The notes under the pieces were generated by a model. It ran no database searches and was not told the origin of the DNA. It worked only from the letters and a program-made list of their open reading frames with translations. Below are positions 23,452 to 36,330 of a DNA stretch of 64,000 bases, piece by piece; position 1 is the stretch's first letter, and every line of letters begins with the position of its first letter. The DNA lies in assembly GCF_050948215.1 (NCBI RefSeq), contig NW_027488580.1:62001-126000 (forward strand), written 5' to 3'. This DNA comes from Halictus rubicundus (Eukaryota > Arthropoda > Insecta > Hymenoptera > Halictidae). The position numbers and the translations under genes are program-made.

Positions 23452-23469
23452 ATCCCACTTCTGACACCA
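23452..23469 (-). other. TRIM primer-binding site (tRNA-Leu type)
   Basis: On the minus strand TGGTGTCAGAAGTGGGAT starts two bases after the end of the 5' LTR. It begins TGG, as a primer site for a tRNA ending CCA should, and shares 13 bases with the Gypsy primer site. Confidence 0.82.
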
Positions 23470-23471
23470 AT

Positions 23472-23574
23472 TGTAGGATCTCGGGAAAAATGAGGGCACC
23501 GCCGCCGGGAATCGAACCCACGACCACACTGGTGGTAGCCGATCGACTAACGCGCTCACCCACGGAACCCTCCC
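23472..23574 (-). repeat. TRIM 5' LTR, lacking its first 51 bp
   Basis: Identical to 23094-23196. It stops at GGGAGGGTTCC (minus strand), about where the tRNA-like segment begins, and joins satellite directly. A 5' end here is expected if the inserted DNA copied an RNA that started inside the LTR. A second B box lies at 23508-23518 and an A5 run (T5 on the minus strand) at 23486-23490. Confidence 0.8.
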
Positions 23575-23592
23575 ATCCTATCCTCTATCCTA
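23575..23592 (-). repeat. 18-bp target-site duplication, right copy, chimeric insertion
   Basis: ATCCTATCCTCTATCCTA follows the last TRIM base directly and equals 21313-21330. It places the TRIM fragment inside the insertion rather than beside it. Confidence 0.75.
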
Positions 23593-26500
23593 TCCTATCC
23601 TCTATCCTATCCTATCCTCTATCCTATCCTATCCTCTATCCTATCCTATCCTCTATCCTACCCTATCCTCTATCCTATCCTATCCTCTATCCTATCCTAT
23701 CCTCTATCCTATCCTATCCTCTATCCTATCCTATCCTCTATCCTACCCTATCCTCTATCCTATCCTATCCTCTATCCTATCCTATCCTCTATCCTATCCT
23801 ATCCTCTATCCTATCCTATCCTCTATCCTATCCTATCCTCTATCCTATCCTATCCTCTATCCTATCCTATCCTCTATCCTATCCTATCCTCTATCCTATC
23901 CTATCCTCTATCCTATCCTATCCTCTATCCTATCCTATCCTCTATCCTATCCTATCCTCTATCCTATCCTATCCTCTATCCTATCCTATCCTCTATCCTA
24001 TCCTATCCTCTATCCTATCCTATCCTCTATCCTATCCTATTCTCTACACTATCATAACCTCTATCCTATCCTATCCTCAACCCTATCCTATCCTCATTCC
24101 TATCCTATACTCCATTATATCCTATCCTCTATCCTATCCCATCCTCTATCCTATCCTATCCTCTATCCTATCCTATCCTCTATCCTATCCTATCCTCTAT
24201 CCTAACCTCTATCCTACCCTATCCTCTATCCTATCCTATCCTCTATCCTATCCTATCCTCTATCCTATCCTATCCTCTATCCTATCCTATCCTCTATCCT
24301 ATCCTATCCTCTATCCTATCCTCTATCCTATCCTCTATCCTATCCTATCCTCTATCCTATCCTATCCTCTATCCTATCCTATCCTCTATCCTATCCTATC
24401 CTCTATCCTATCCTATCCTCTATCCTATCCTATCCTCTATCCTATCCTATCCTCTATCCTATCCTATCCTCTATCCTATCCTATCCTCTATCCTATCCTA
24501 TCCTCTATCCTATCCTATTCTCTACACTATCCTAACCTCTATCCTATCCTATCCTCAACCCTATCCTATCCTCATTCCTATCCTATACTCCATTATATCC
24601 TATCCTCTATCCTATCCCATCCTCTATCCTATCCTATCCTCTATCCTATCCTATCCTCTATCCTATCCTATCCTCTATCCTATCCTATCCTTTATCCTAT
24701 CCTATCTTCTATCCTATCCTATCCTCTATCCTATCCTATCCTCTATCCTATCCGATCCTCTATCCTATCCGATCCTCTATCCTATCCTATCCTCTATCCT
24801 ATCCTATCCTATCCTCTATCCTATCCTATCCTCTATCCTATCCTATCCTCTATCCTATCCTATCCTATCCTCTATCCTATCCTATCCTATCCTCTATCCT
24901 ATCCTATCCTCTATCCTATCCTATCCTCTATCCTATCCTATCCTCTATCCTATCCTATCGTATCCTCTATCCTATCCTATCCTCTATCCTATCCTATCCT
25001 CTATCCTATCCTATCCTCTATGCTATCCTATCCTCTATCCTATCCTATACTCTATCCTAACCTATCCTCTATCCTATCCTATTCTCTATCCTATCCTATC
25101 CTCTATAATATCGTATCCTCTATCATATCCTATCCTCTTGCCTATGATATCATCTACCCTATCGTATCCTCTATCCTATCCAATCTCCTACCCTATCCTC
25201 TATCCTATCCTATTATCTATCGTCTGCTCTATCCTATTCTATCCACTATCCTATCCTATCCTCAATGCTATCCTATTCTCTATCCTCACCTATCCTTTAT
25301 ACTATCCAATCCTCTATCCTAACCTATCCTCTATCCTATCCTATCCTCTTTCCTATCCTATCCTCTATCCTATCCTATCCTCTATCCCAACCTACCCTCT
25401 ATCCTATCCTATCCTATCCTCAACGATATCCTATCCTCATTCCTATCCTATACTCCATTATATCCTATCCGCTATCCTATCATATCCTCTATCCTATAAT
25501 ATCCTCTATCCTATCCAATCCTCTATCCTATCCTCTATCCCATCCTCTATCCTATCCTCTATCCTATCCTATCCTCTATCCTATCCTATCCTCTATCCTA
25601 ACCTATCCTCTATCCTATCCTATCCTCTATCCTATCCTATCCTCAACGCTATCCTATCCTCATTACTATCCTATACTCCATTATATCCTATCCGCTATCG
25701 TATCATATCCTCTATCCTATAATATCCTCTATCCTATCCAATCCTCTATCCTATCCTCTATCATATCCTCTATCCTATCCTATCCTCTATCCTATCCTCT
25801 ATCCTATCCTATCCTCTATCCTCTCCTATCCTTTATACTAACCAATCCTCTATCCTATCCTCTATCCTATCCTATCCTATCCTCTATCCTATCCTATCCT
25901 CTATCCTATCCTATCCTCTATCCTATCCTATCCTCTATCCTATCCTATCATCTATCCTATCCTATCCTCTATCCTATCCTATCCTCTATCCTATCCTATC
26001 CTCTATCCTATCCTATCCTCTATCCTATCCTATCCTCTATCCTATCCTATCCTCTATCCTATCCTATCCTCTATCCTATCCTATCCTCTATCCTATCCTA
26101 TCCTCTATCCTATCCTATCCTCTATCCTATCCTATCCTCTATCCTATCCTATCCTATCCTCTATCCTAACCTATCCTCTATCTTATCCAATCGTCTATCC
26201 TATCCTATCCTCTATCCTATCCTATCCTCCATCGTCTCCTATCCTCTATCCTATCCAATCCCCTATCCTATCCTCGATCCTATCCTATCCTCTATCATCT
26301 GCTCTATCCTATCCTATCCACTATCCTATCCTATCCTCAATGCTATCCTATTCTCTATCCTCACCTATCCTTTATACTATCCAATCCTCTATCCTATCCT
26401 ATCCTCTATCCTATCCTATCCTCCATCGTCTCCTATCCTCTATCCTATCCAATCCCCTATCCTATCCTCTATCCTATCCTATCCTCTATCCTATCCAATC

Positions 26501-29500
26501 CCCTATCTTATCTTATATCGTCTCCTGTCCTCTATCCTATCCAATCCTCTATCCTATCCTCTATCCTATCCTATCCTCTATCCTATCCTATCCTCTATCC
26601 TATCCTATCCTCTATCCTATCCTATCCTCTATCCTATCCTATCCTCTATCCTGTCCTATCCTCTATCCTATCCAATCCTCTATCCTATCCTATCCTCCAT
26701 CCTATCCTATCCTCTATCCTATCCTATCCTCTATCCTGTCCTATCCTCTATAATATCGTATCCTCTATCATATCCTATCCTCTTTCCTATTATATCATCT
26801 ATCCTATCCAATCTCTATCGTCTCCTTTCCTCCATCCTATCCAATCCCCTATCTTATCTTCTATCGTCTCCTGTCCTCTATCCTATACAATCCTCTATCC
26901 TATAATCTATCCTATCCTATCCTCTATCCTATCCTACCATCAATCCTATCCTATCCTATGCTCTATCCTATTCTATACTCTATCCTATCCCATCCTCTAT
27001 CCTATCCTATCCTCTATCCTATCATATCCTCTATCCTATAATATCCTCTATCCTATCCAATCCTCTATCCTATCCTCTATCCCATCCTCTATCCTATCCT
27101 CTATCCTATCCTATCCTCTATCCTATCCTATCCTCTATCCTATCCTATCCTCTATCCTAACCTATCCTCTATCCTATCCTATCCTCTATCCTATCCTATC
27201 CTCAACGCTATCCTATCCTCATTACTATCCTATACTCCATTATATCCTATCCGCTATCGTATCATATCCTCTATCCTATAATATCCTCTATCCTATCCAA
27301 TCCTCTATCCTATCCTCTATCATATCCTCTATCCTATCCTATCCTCTATCCTATCCTCTATCCTATCCTATCCTCTATCCTCTCCTATCCTTTATACTAA
27401 CCAATCCTCTATCCTATCCTCTATCCTATCCTATCCTATCCTCTATCCTATCCTATCCTCTATCCTATCCTATCCTCTATCCTATCCTATCCTCTATCCT
27501 ATCCTATCCTCTATCCTATCCTATCCTCTATCCTATCCTATCCTCTATCCTATCCTATCCTCTATCCTATCCTATCCTCTATCCTATCCTATCCTCTATC
27601 CTATCCTATCCTCTATCCTATCCTATCCTCTATCCTATCCTATCCTCTATCCTATCCTATCCTCTATCCTATCCTATCCTCTATCCTATCCTATCCTCTA
27701 TCCTATCCTATCCTCTATCCTATCCTATCCTCTATCCTATCCTATCCTCTATCCTATCCTATCCTCTATCCTATCCTATCCTCTATCCTATCCTATCCTC
27801 TATCCTATCCTATCCTCTATCCTATCCTATCCTCTATCCTATCCTATCCTCTATCCTATCCTATCCTATCCTCTATCCTAACCTATCCTCTATCTTATCC
27901 AATCGTCTATCCTATCCTATCCTCTATCCTATCCTATCCTCCATCGTCTCCTATCCTCTATCCTATCCAATCCCCTATCCTATCCTCGATCCTATCCTAT
28001 CCTCTATCCTATCCTATCCTCTATCCTATCCTATCCTCTATCCTATCCTATCCTCCATCGTCTCCTATCCCCTATCCTATCCAATCCCCTATCCTATCCT
28101 CTATCCTATCCTATCCTCTATCCTATCCAATCCCCTATCTTATCTTATATCGTCTCCTGTCCTCTATCCTATCCAATCCTCTATCCTATCCTCTATCCTA
28201 TCCTATCCTCTATCCTATCCTATCCTATCCTCTATCCTGTCCTATCCTCTATCCTATCCTATCCTCTATCCTATCCTATCCTCTATCCTATCCTATCCTC
28301 TATCCTATCCTATCCTCTATCCTATCCTATCCACTATCCTATCCTATCCTCTATCCTATCCTATCCTCTATCCTATCCTATCCTCTATCCTATCCTATCC
28401 TATCCTCTATCCTAACCTATCCTCTATCTTATCCAATCGTCTATCCTATCCAATCCCCTATCCTATCCTCGATCCTATCCTATCCTCTATCGTCTGCTCT
28501 ATCCTATCCTATCCACTATCCTATCCTATCCTCAATGCTATCCTATTCTCTATCCTCACCTATCCTTTATACTATCCAATCCTCTATCCTATCCTATCCT
28601 CTATCCTATCCTATCCTCCATCGTCTCCTATCCTCTATCCTATCCAATCCCCTATCCTATCCTCTATCCTATCCTATCCTCTATCCTATCCTATCCTCTA
28701 TCCTATCCTATCCTCTATCCTATCCTATCCTCTATCCTGTCCTATCCTCTATCCTATCCTATCCTCTATCCAATCCTATCCTCCATCCTATCCTATCCTC
28801 TATCCTATCCTATCCTCTATCCTGTCCTATCCTCTATAATATCGTATCCTCTATCATATCCTATCCTCTTTCCTATTATATCATCTATCCTATCCAATCT
28901 CTATCGTCTCCTTTCCTCCATCCTATCCAATCCCCTATCTTATCTTCTATCGTCTCCTGTCCTCTATCCTATACAATCCCCTATCCTATAATCTATCCTA
29001 TCCTATCCTCTATCCTATCCTACCATCAATCCTATCCTATCCTATGCTCTATCCTATTCTATACTCTATCCTATCCCATCCTCTATCCTATCCTATCCTC
29101 TATCCTATCCTATCCTCTATCCTATCCTATCCTCTATCCTAACCTATCCTCTATCCTATCCTATCCTCTATCCTATCCTATCCTGTATCCTATCCTATCC
29201 TCTATCCTATCCTATCCTCTATCCTGTCCTATCCTCTATAATATCGTATACGCTATCATATCCTATCCTCTTTCCTATAATATCATCTATCCTATCCAAT
29301 CTCTATCGTCTCCTTTCCTCTATCCTATCCAATCCCCTATCCTATCTTCTATCGTCTCCTGTCATCTATCCCATCCAATCCCCTATCCTATCCTCTATCC
29401 TATCCTATCCTCTATCCTACCCTCAATCCTATCCTATCCTATGCTCTATCCTATCCTATCCTCTATCCTATCCTATCCTCTATCGTATCCTATCCTCTAT

Positions 29501-31089
29501 CCTATCCTATCCTCTATCCTATCCTATCCTCTATCCTATCCTATCCTCTATCCTATCCTATCCTCTATCCTATCCTATCCTCTATCCTATCCTATCCACT
29601 ATCCTATCCTATCCTCTATCCTATCCTATCCTCTATCCTATCCTATCCTCTATCCTATCCTATCCTCTATCCTATCCTATCCTCTATCCTATCCTATCCT
29701 CTATCCTATCCTATCCTATCCTCTATCCTATCCTCTCCTCTATCCTATCCTATCCTCCATCGTCTCCTATCCTCTATCCTATCCAATCCCCTATCATATC
29801 CTCTATCCTATCCTATCCTCTATCCTATCCAATCCCCTATCTTATCTTATATCGTCTCCTGTCCTCTATCCTATCCAATCCTCTATCCTATCCTCTATCC
29901 TATCCTCTATCCTATCCTATCCTCTATCCTATCCTATCCTCTATCCTATCCTATCCTCTATCCTATCCTATCCTCTATCCTATCCTATCCTCTATCCTAT
30001 CCTATCCTCTATCCTATCCTATCCTCTATCCTATCCTATCCTCTATCCTATCCTATCCTCTATCCCAACCTATCCTCTATCCTATCCTATCCTCTATCCT
30101 ATCCTATCCTCAACGCTATCCTATCCTCATTACTATCGTATACTCCATTATATCCTATCCGCTATCGTATCATATCCTCTATCCTATAATATCCTCTATC
30201 CTATCCAATCGTCTATCCTATCCTCTATCATATCCTCTATCCTATCCTATCCTCTATCCTATCCTATCCTTTATCCTATCCTATCCTCTATCCTATCCTA
30301 TCCTCCATCCTATCCTATCCTCTATCCTATCCTATCCTCTATCCTGTCCTATCCTCTATAATATCGTATCCTCTATCATATCCTATCCTCTTTCCTATTA
30401 TATCATATATCCTATCCAATCTCTATCGTCTCCTTTCCTCCATCCTATCCAATCCCCTATCTTATCTTCTATCGTCTCCTGTCCTCTATCCTATACAATC
30501 CCCTATCCTATAATCTATCCTATCCTATCCTCTATCCCATCCTACCATCAATCCTATCCTATCCTATGCTCTATCCTATTCTATACTCTATCCTATCCCA
30601 TCCTCTATCCTATCCTATCCTCTATCCTATCCTATCCTCTATCCTATCCTATCCTCTATCCTAACCTATCCTCTATCCTATCCTATCCTCTATCCTATCC
30701 TATCCTGTATCCTATCCTATCCTCTATCCTATCCTATCCTCTATCCTGTCCTATCCTCTATAATATCGTATACTCTATCATATCCTATCCTCTTTCCTAT
30801 AATATCATCTATCCTATCCAATCTCTATCGTCTCCTTTCCTCTATCCTATCCAATCCCCTATCCTATCTTCTATCGTCTCCTGTCATCTATCCTATCCAA
30901 TCCCCTATCCTATCCTCTATCCCATCCTATCCTCTATCCTACCCTCAATCCTATCCTATCCTAATCTCTATCCTATCCTATCCTCTATCCTATCCTATCC
31001 TCTATCGTATCCTATCCTCTATCCTATCCTATCCTCTATCCTATCCTATCCTCTATCCTATCCTATCCTCTATCCTATCCTATCCTCTA

Positions 31090-34000
31090 TCCTATCCTAT
31101 CCTCTACCCTATCGTATCCTCTATCCTATCCAATCTCCTACCCTATCCTCTATCCTATCCTATCCTCTATCGTCTGCTCTATCCTATCCTATCCACTATC
31201 CTATCCTATCCTCAATGCTATCCTATTCTCTATCCTCACCTATCCTTTATACTATCCAATCCTCTATCCTAACCTATCCTCTATCCTATCCTATCCTCTT
31301 TCCTATCCTATCCTCTATCCTATCCTATCCTCTATCCTAACCTACCCTCTATCCTATCCTATCCTCTATCTTATCCTATCCTCAACGCTATCCTATCCTC
31401 ATTCCTATCCTATACTCCATTATATCCTATCCGCTATCCTATCATATCCTCTATCCTATAATATCCTCTATCCTATCCAATCCTCTATCCTATCCTCTAT
31501 CCTATCCTCTATCCTATCCTCTATCCTATCCTCTATCGTATCCTCTATCCTATCCTATCCTCTATCCTATCCTCTATCCTATCCTCTATCCTATCCTATC
31601 CTCTATCCTATCCTATCCTCTATCCTATCCTATCCTCTATCCTATCCTATCCTCTATCCTATCCTATCCTCTATCCTAACCTATCCTCTATCCTATCCTA
31701 TTCTCTATCCTATCCTATCCTCAACGCTATCCTATCCTCATTCCTATCCTATACTCCATTATATCCTATCCGCTATTCTATCATATCCTCTATCCTATAA
31801 TATCCTCTATCCTATCCAATCCTCTATCCTATCCTCTATCCTATCCTCTATCCTATCCTCTATCCTATCCTCTATCCTATCCTATCCTCTATCCTATCCT
31901 ATCCTCTATCCTATTATATCCTCTATCCTATCCTATCCTCTATCCTATCCTATCCTCTATCCTAACCTGTCCTCTATCCTATCCTATCCTCTATCCTATC
32001 ATATCCTCAACGCTATCCTATCCTCATTACTATCCTATACTCCATTATATCCTATCCTCATTACTATCCTATACTCCATTATATCCTATCCGCTATCGTA
32101 TCATATCCTCTATCCTATAATATCCTCTATCCTATCCAAACCTCTATCCTATCCTCTATCATATCCTCTATCCTATCCTCTATCCTATCCTCTATCCTAT
32201 CCTATCCTCTATCCTCTCCTATCCTTTATACTAACCAATCCTCTATCCTATCCTCTATCCTATCCTTTCCTCTATCCTATCCTATCCTCTATCCTATCCT
32301 ATCCTCTATCCTATCCTATCCTCTATCCTCTCCTATCCTCTATCCTATCCTATCCTCTATCCTATCCTATCCTATCCTCTATCCTAACCTATCCTCTATC
32401 TTATCCTATCCTCTATCCTATCCTATCCTGAACCTATCCTATCCTCTATCGTCTCCTATCCTCTATCCTATCCTATCCTCTATCCTATCCTATCCTCTAT
32501 CCTATCCTATCCTCTATCCTATACTAACCGCTATCCTATCCTTTCCTCTATCCTATCCTATCCTCTATCCTATCCTATCCTCTATCCTATCCTATCCTCT
32601 ATCCTCTCCTATCCTCTATCCTATCCTATCCTCTATCCTATCCTATCCTATCCTCTATCCTAACCTATCCTCTATCTTATCCTATCCTCTATCCTATCCT
32701 ATCCTGAACCCTATCCTATCCTCATTCCTATCCTATACTCCATTATATCCTATCCGCTATCCTATCATATCCTCTATCCTATCCTCTATCCTATCCTATC
32801 CTCTATCCTATCCTATCCTCTATCCTATCCTATCCTCTATCGTCTCCTATCCTCTATCCTATCCTATCCTCTATCCTATCCTATCCTCTATCCTATCCTA
32901 TCCTCTATCCTATACTATCCGCTATCCTATCCTATCCTCTATCCTATCCTATACTCTATCCTAACCTATCCTCTATCCTATCCTATTCTCTATCCTATCC
33001 TATCCTGAACCCTATCCTATCCTCATTCCTAACCTATACTCCATTATATCCTATCCGCTATCCTATCATATCCTCTATCCTATCCAATCCTCTATCCTAT
33101 CCTGTCCTCTATCCTATCCTATCCTCTATCCTATTCTATCCTCTATCCTATCCTATCCTCTATCCTATAATATCCTCTATCCTATCCAATCCTCTATCCT
33201 ATCCTATATCCTATCCTCTATCCTATCCTCTATCCTATCCTCTATCCTATCCTCTATCCTATCCTCTATCCTATCCTCTATCCTATCCTATCCTCTATCG
33301 TATCCTATCCTCTATCCTATCCTATCCTCTATCCTATCCTATCCTCTATCCTCTCCTATCCTCTATCCTATCCTATCCTATCCTCTATCCTAACCTATCC
33401 TCTATCTTATCCAATCGTCTATCCTATCCTATCCTCTATCCTATCCTATCCTCCATCGTCTCCTATCCTCTATCCTATCCAATCCCCTATCCTATCCTCG
33501 CTCCTATCCTATCCTCTATCGTCTGCTCTATCCTATCCTATCCACTATCCTATCCTATCCTCAATGCTATCCTATTCTCTATCCTCACCTATCCTTTATA
33601 CTATCCAATCCTCTATCCTATCCTATCCTCTATCCTATCCTATCCTCCATCGTCTCCTATCCTCTATCCTATCCAATCCCCTATCCTATCCTCTATCCTA
33701 TCCTATCCTCTATCCTATCCAATCCCCTATCTTATCTTATATCGTCTCCTGTCCTCTATCCTATCCAATCCTCTATCCTATCCTCTATCCTATCCTATCC
33801 TATCTTCTATCCTATCCTCTATCCTATCCTATCCTCTATCCTATCCTATCCTCTATTCTATCCTATCCTCTATCCTATCCTATCCTCTATCCTATCCTAT
33901 CCTATCCTCTATCCTATCCTATCCTCTATCCTATCCTATCCTATCCTATCCTCTATCCTATCCTATCCTCTATCCTATCCTATCCTCTATCCTATCCTAT

Positions 34001-36330
34001 CCTCTATGCTATCCTATCCTCTATCCTATCATATCCTCTATCCTATCCTATCCTCTATCCTATCCTATCCTCTATGCTATCCTATCCTCTATCCTATCCT
34101 ATACACTATCCTAACCTATCCTCTATCCTATCCTATTCTCTATCCTATCCTATCCTCTATAATATCGTATCCTCTATCATATCCTATCCTCTTGCCTATG
34201 ATACCATCTACCCTATCGTATCCTCTATCCTATCCAATCTCCTACCCTATCCTCTATCCTATCATATCATCTATCGTCTGCTCTATCCTATCCTATCCAC
34301 TATCCTATCCTATCCTCAATGCTATCCTATTCTCTATCCTCACCTATCCTTTATACTATCCAATCCTCTATCCTAACCTATCCTCTATCCTATCCTATCC
34401 TCTTTCCTATCCTATCCTCTATCCTATCCTATCCTCTATCCTAACCTACCCTCTATCCTACCCTATCCTCTATCATATCCTATCCTCAACGCTATCCTAT
34501 CCTCATTCCTATCCTATACTCCATTATATCCTATCCGCTATCCTATCATATCCTCTATCCTATCCAATCCTCTATCCTATCCTCTATCCTATCCTCTATC
34601 CTATCCTCTATCCTATCCTCTATCCTATCCTCTATCCTATCCTATCCTCTATCCTATCCAATCCTCTATCCTATCCTCTATCCTATCCTCTATCCTATCC
34701 TCTATCCTATCCTACCCTCTATCCTATCCTACACTCTATCCTATCCTATCCTCTATCCTATCCTATCCTCTATCCTATCCTATCCTCTATCCTAACCTGT
34801 CCTCTATCCTATCCTATCCTCTATCCTATCATATCCTCAACGCTATCCTATCCTCATTACTATCCTATACTCCATTATATCCTATCCGCTATCGTATCAT
34901 ATCCTCTATCCTATAATATCCTCTATCCTATCCAAACCTCTATCCTATCCTCTATCATATCCTCTATCCTATCCTATCCTCTATCCTATCCTCTATCCTA
35001 TCCTATCCTCTATCCTCTCCTATCCTTTATACTAACCAATCCTCTATCCTATCCTCTATCCTATCCTTTCCTCTATCCTATCCTATCCTCTATCCTATCC
35101 TATCCTCTATCCTATCCTATCCTCTATCCTCTCCTATCCTCTATCCTATCCTATCCTCTATCCTATCCTATCCTATCCTCTATCCTAACCTATCCTCTAT
35201 CTTATCCTATCCTCTATCCTATCCTATCCTGAACCCTATCCTATCCTCATTCCTATCCTATACTCCATTATATCCTATCCGCTATCCTATCATATCCTCT
35301 ATCCTATCCTCTATCCTATCCTATCCTCTATCCTATCCTATCCTCTATCCTATCCTATCCTCTATCGTCACCTATCCTCTATCCTATCCTATCCTCTATC
35401 CTATCCTATCCTCTATCCTATCCTATCCTCTATCCTATACTATCCGCTATCCTATCCTATCCTCTATCCTATCCTATACTCTATCCTAACCTATCCTCTA
35501 TCCTATCCTATTCTCTATCCTATCCTATCCTGAACCCTATCCTATCCTCATTCCTAACCTATACTCCATTATATCCTATCCGCTATCCTATCATATCCTC
35601 TATCCTATCCAATCCTCTATCCTATCCTGTCCTCTATCCTATCCTATCCTCTATCCTATTCTATCCTCTATCCTACCCTATCCTCTATCCTATCCTATCC
35701 TCTATCCTATCCTATCCTATCCTATCCTCTATCCTCTATCCTATCCTATCCACTATCCTATCCTATCCTCTATCCTATCCTATCCTATCCTCTATCCTAT
35801 CCTATCCTCTATCCTATCCTATCCTCTATCCTATCCTATCCTCTATCCTATCCTATCCTCTATCCTATCCTATCCTCTATCCTATCCTATCCTCTATCCT
35901 ATCCTATCCTCTATCCTATCCTATCCTAACATATCCTCTATCCTATCCTATACACTATCCTAACCTATCCTCTATCCTATCCTATTCTCTATCCTATCCT
36001 ATCCTCTATAATATCGTATCCTCTATCATATCCTATCCTCTTGCCTATGATATCATCTACCCTATCGTATCCTCTATCCTATCCAATCTCCTACCCTATC
36101 CTCTATCCTATCCTATCCTCTATCGTCTGCTCTATCCTATCCTATCCACTATCCTATCCTATCCTCAATGCTATCCTATTCTCTATCCTCACCTATCCTT
36201 TATACTATCCAATCCTCTATCCTAACCTATCCTCTATCCTATCCTATCCTCATTCCTATCCTATACTCCATTATATCCTATCCGCTATCCTATCATATCC
36301 TCTATCCTATAATATCCTCTATCCTATCCA
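31090..36330. repeat. Nested duplicated modules, roughly 2.8 kb apart
   Basis: The variant series starting CTACCCTATCG, CCAATCTCC, GTCTGC, CAATGC occurs near 31.1, 34.2 and 36.05 kb. A CCTAACCTGTCC variant at 31976 and 34797 and the modules after it (to about 33.06 and 35.6 kb) repeat at an offset near 2820 bp, including shared CTGAACCC and CTATACTATCC variants. Edges were not resolved. Confidence 0.65.

Larger units (their letters stand above)
23248..23471 (-). other. TRIM internal region
   Basis: A non-coding body of 224 bp. It contains repeated AACTCGTAA strings (about 23346-23385), a poly(T) tract near 23405, and the primer site at one end and hairpin at the other. No coding potential is evident; a short minus-strand frame through it and the LTR is incidental. 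Confidence 0.75.
21331..23574 (-). mobile_element. Chimeric insertion: TRIM fragment + 49 bp + 5'-truncated R1-clade element with poly(A)
   Basis: Read on the minus strand: a partial LTR and body of a miniature LTR element (23574-23094), 49 bp of unknown origin (23093-23045), then the 3' part of an R1-clade element (23044-21358) and a 27-base poly(A). The outer edges are both flanked by the same 18-bp satellite sequence that flanks the other R1 copy. The simplest reading is one integration of a read-through RNA by R1 target-primed reverse transcription. Alternatives are a later TRIM insertion followed by deletion of its edge, but that would not explain the right edge falling exactly on the duplication. 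Confidence 0.75.
23094..23574 (-). mobile_element. TRIM-like miniature LTR element with tRNA-like LTR (5' LTR truncated)
   Basis: Two direct repeats (23094-23247 complete; 23472-23574 partial) flank a 224-bp non-coding body. On the minus strand the body starts with an 18-nt tRNA-Leu-type primer site two bases after the 5' LTR and ends with a hairpin and CAGGATGGCCGAG before the 3' LTR. An intact copy would be about 530 bp, in the range of terminal-repeat retrotransposons in miniature, which are known in plants and have been reported in ants. It has no ORF of its own and must be mobilised by another element's proteins. If the LTR is taken to start at TGTAGGAG (23216) it would be 123 bp; the CAGGATGGCC motif favours 23247. 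Confidence 0.8.

Noticed and set aside
23090..23563. Minus-strand frames through the TRIM repeats encoding RVSRSATTSVVVGS-like peptides
   Set aside because: A translation of the tRNA-like LTR segment, a common by-product of tRNA-derived repeats, not a protein.
23094..23574. Two independent SINE copies instead of one TRIM
   Set aside because: The repeats flank a primer site complementary to a tRNA 3' end on one side and the CAGGATGGCC plus hairpin motif on the other, an LTR-element arrangement that SINEs lack.
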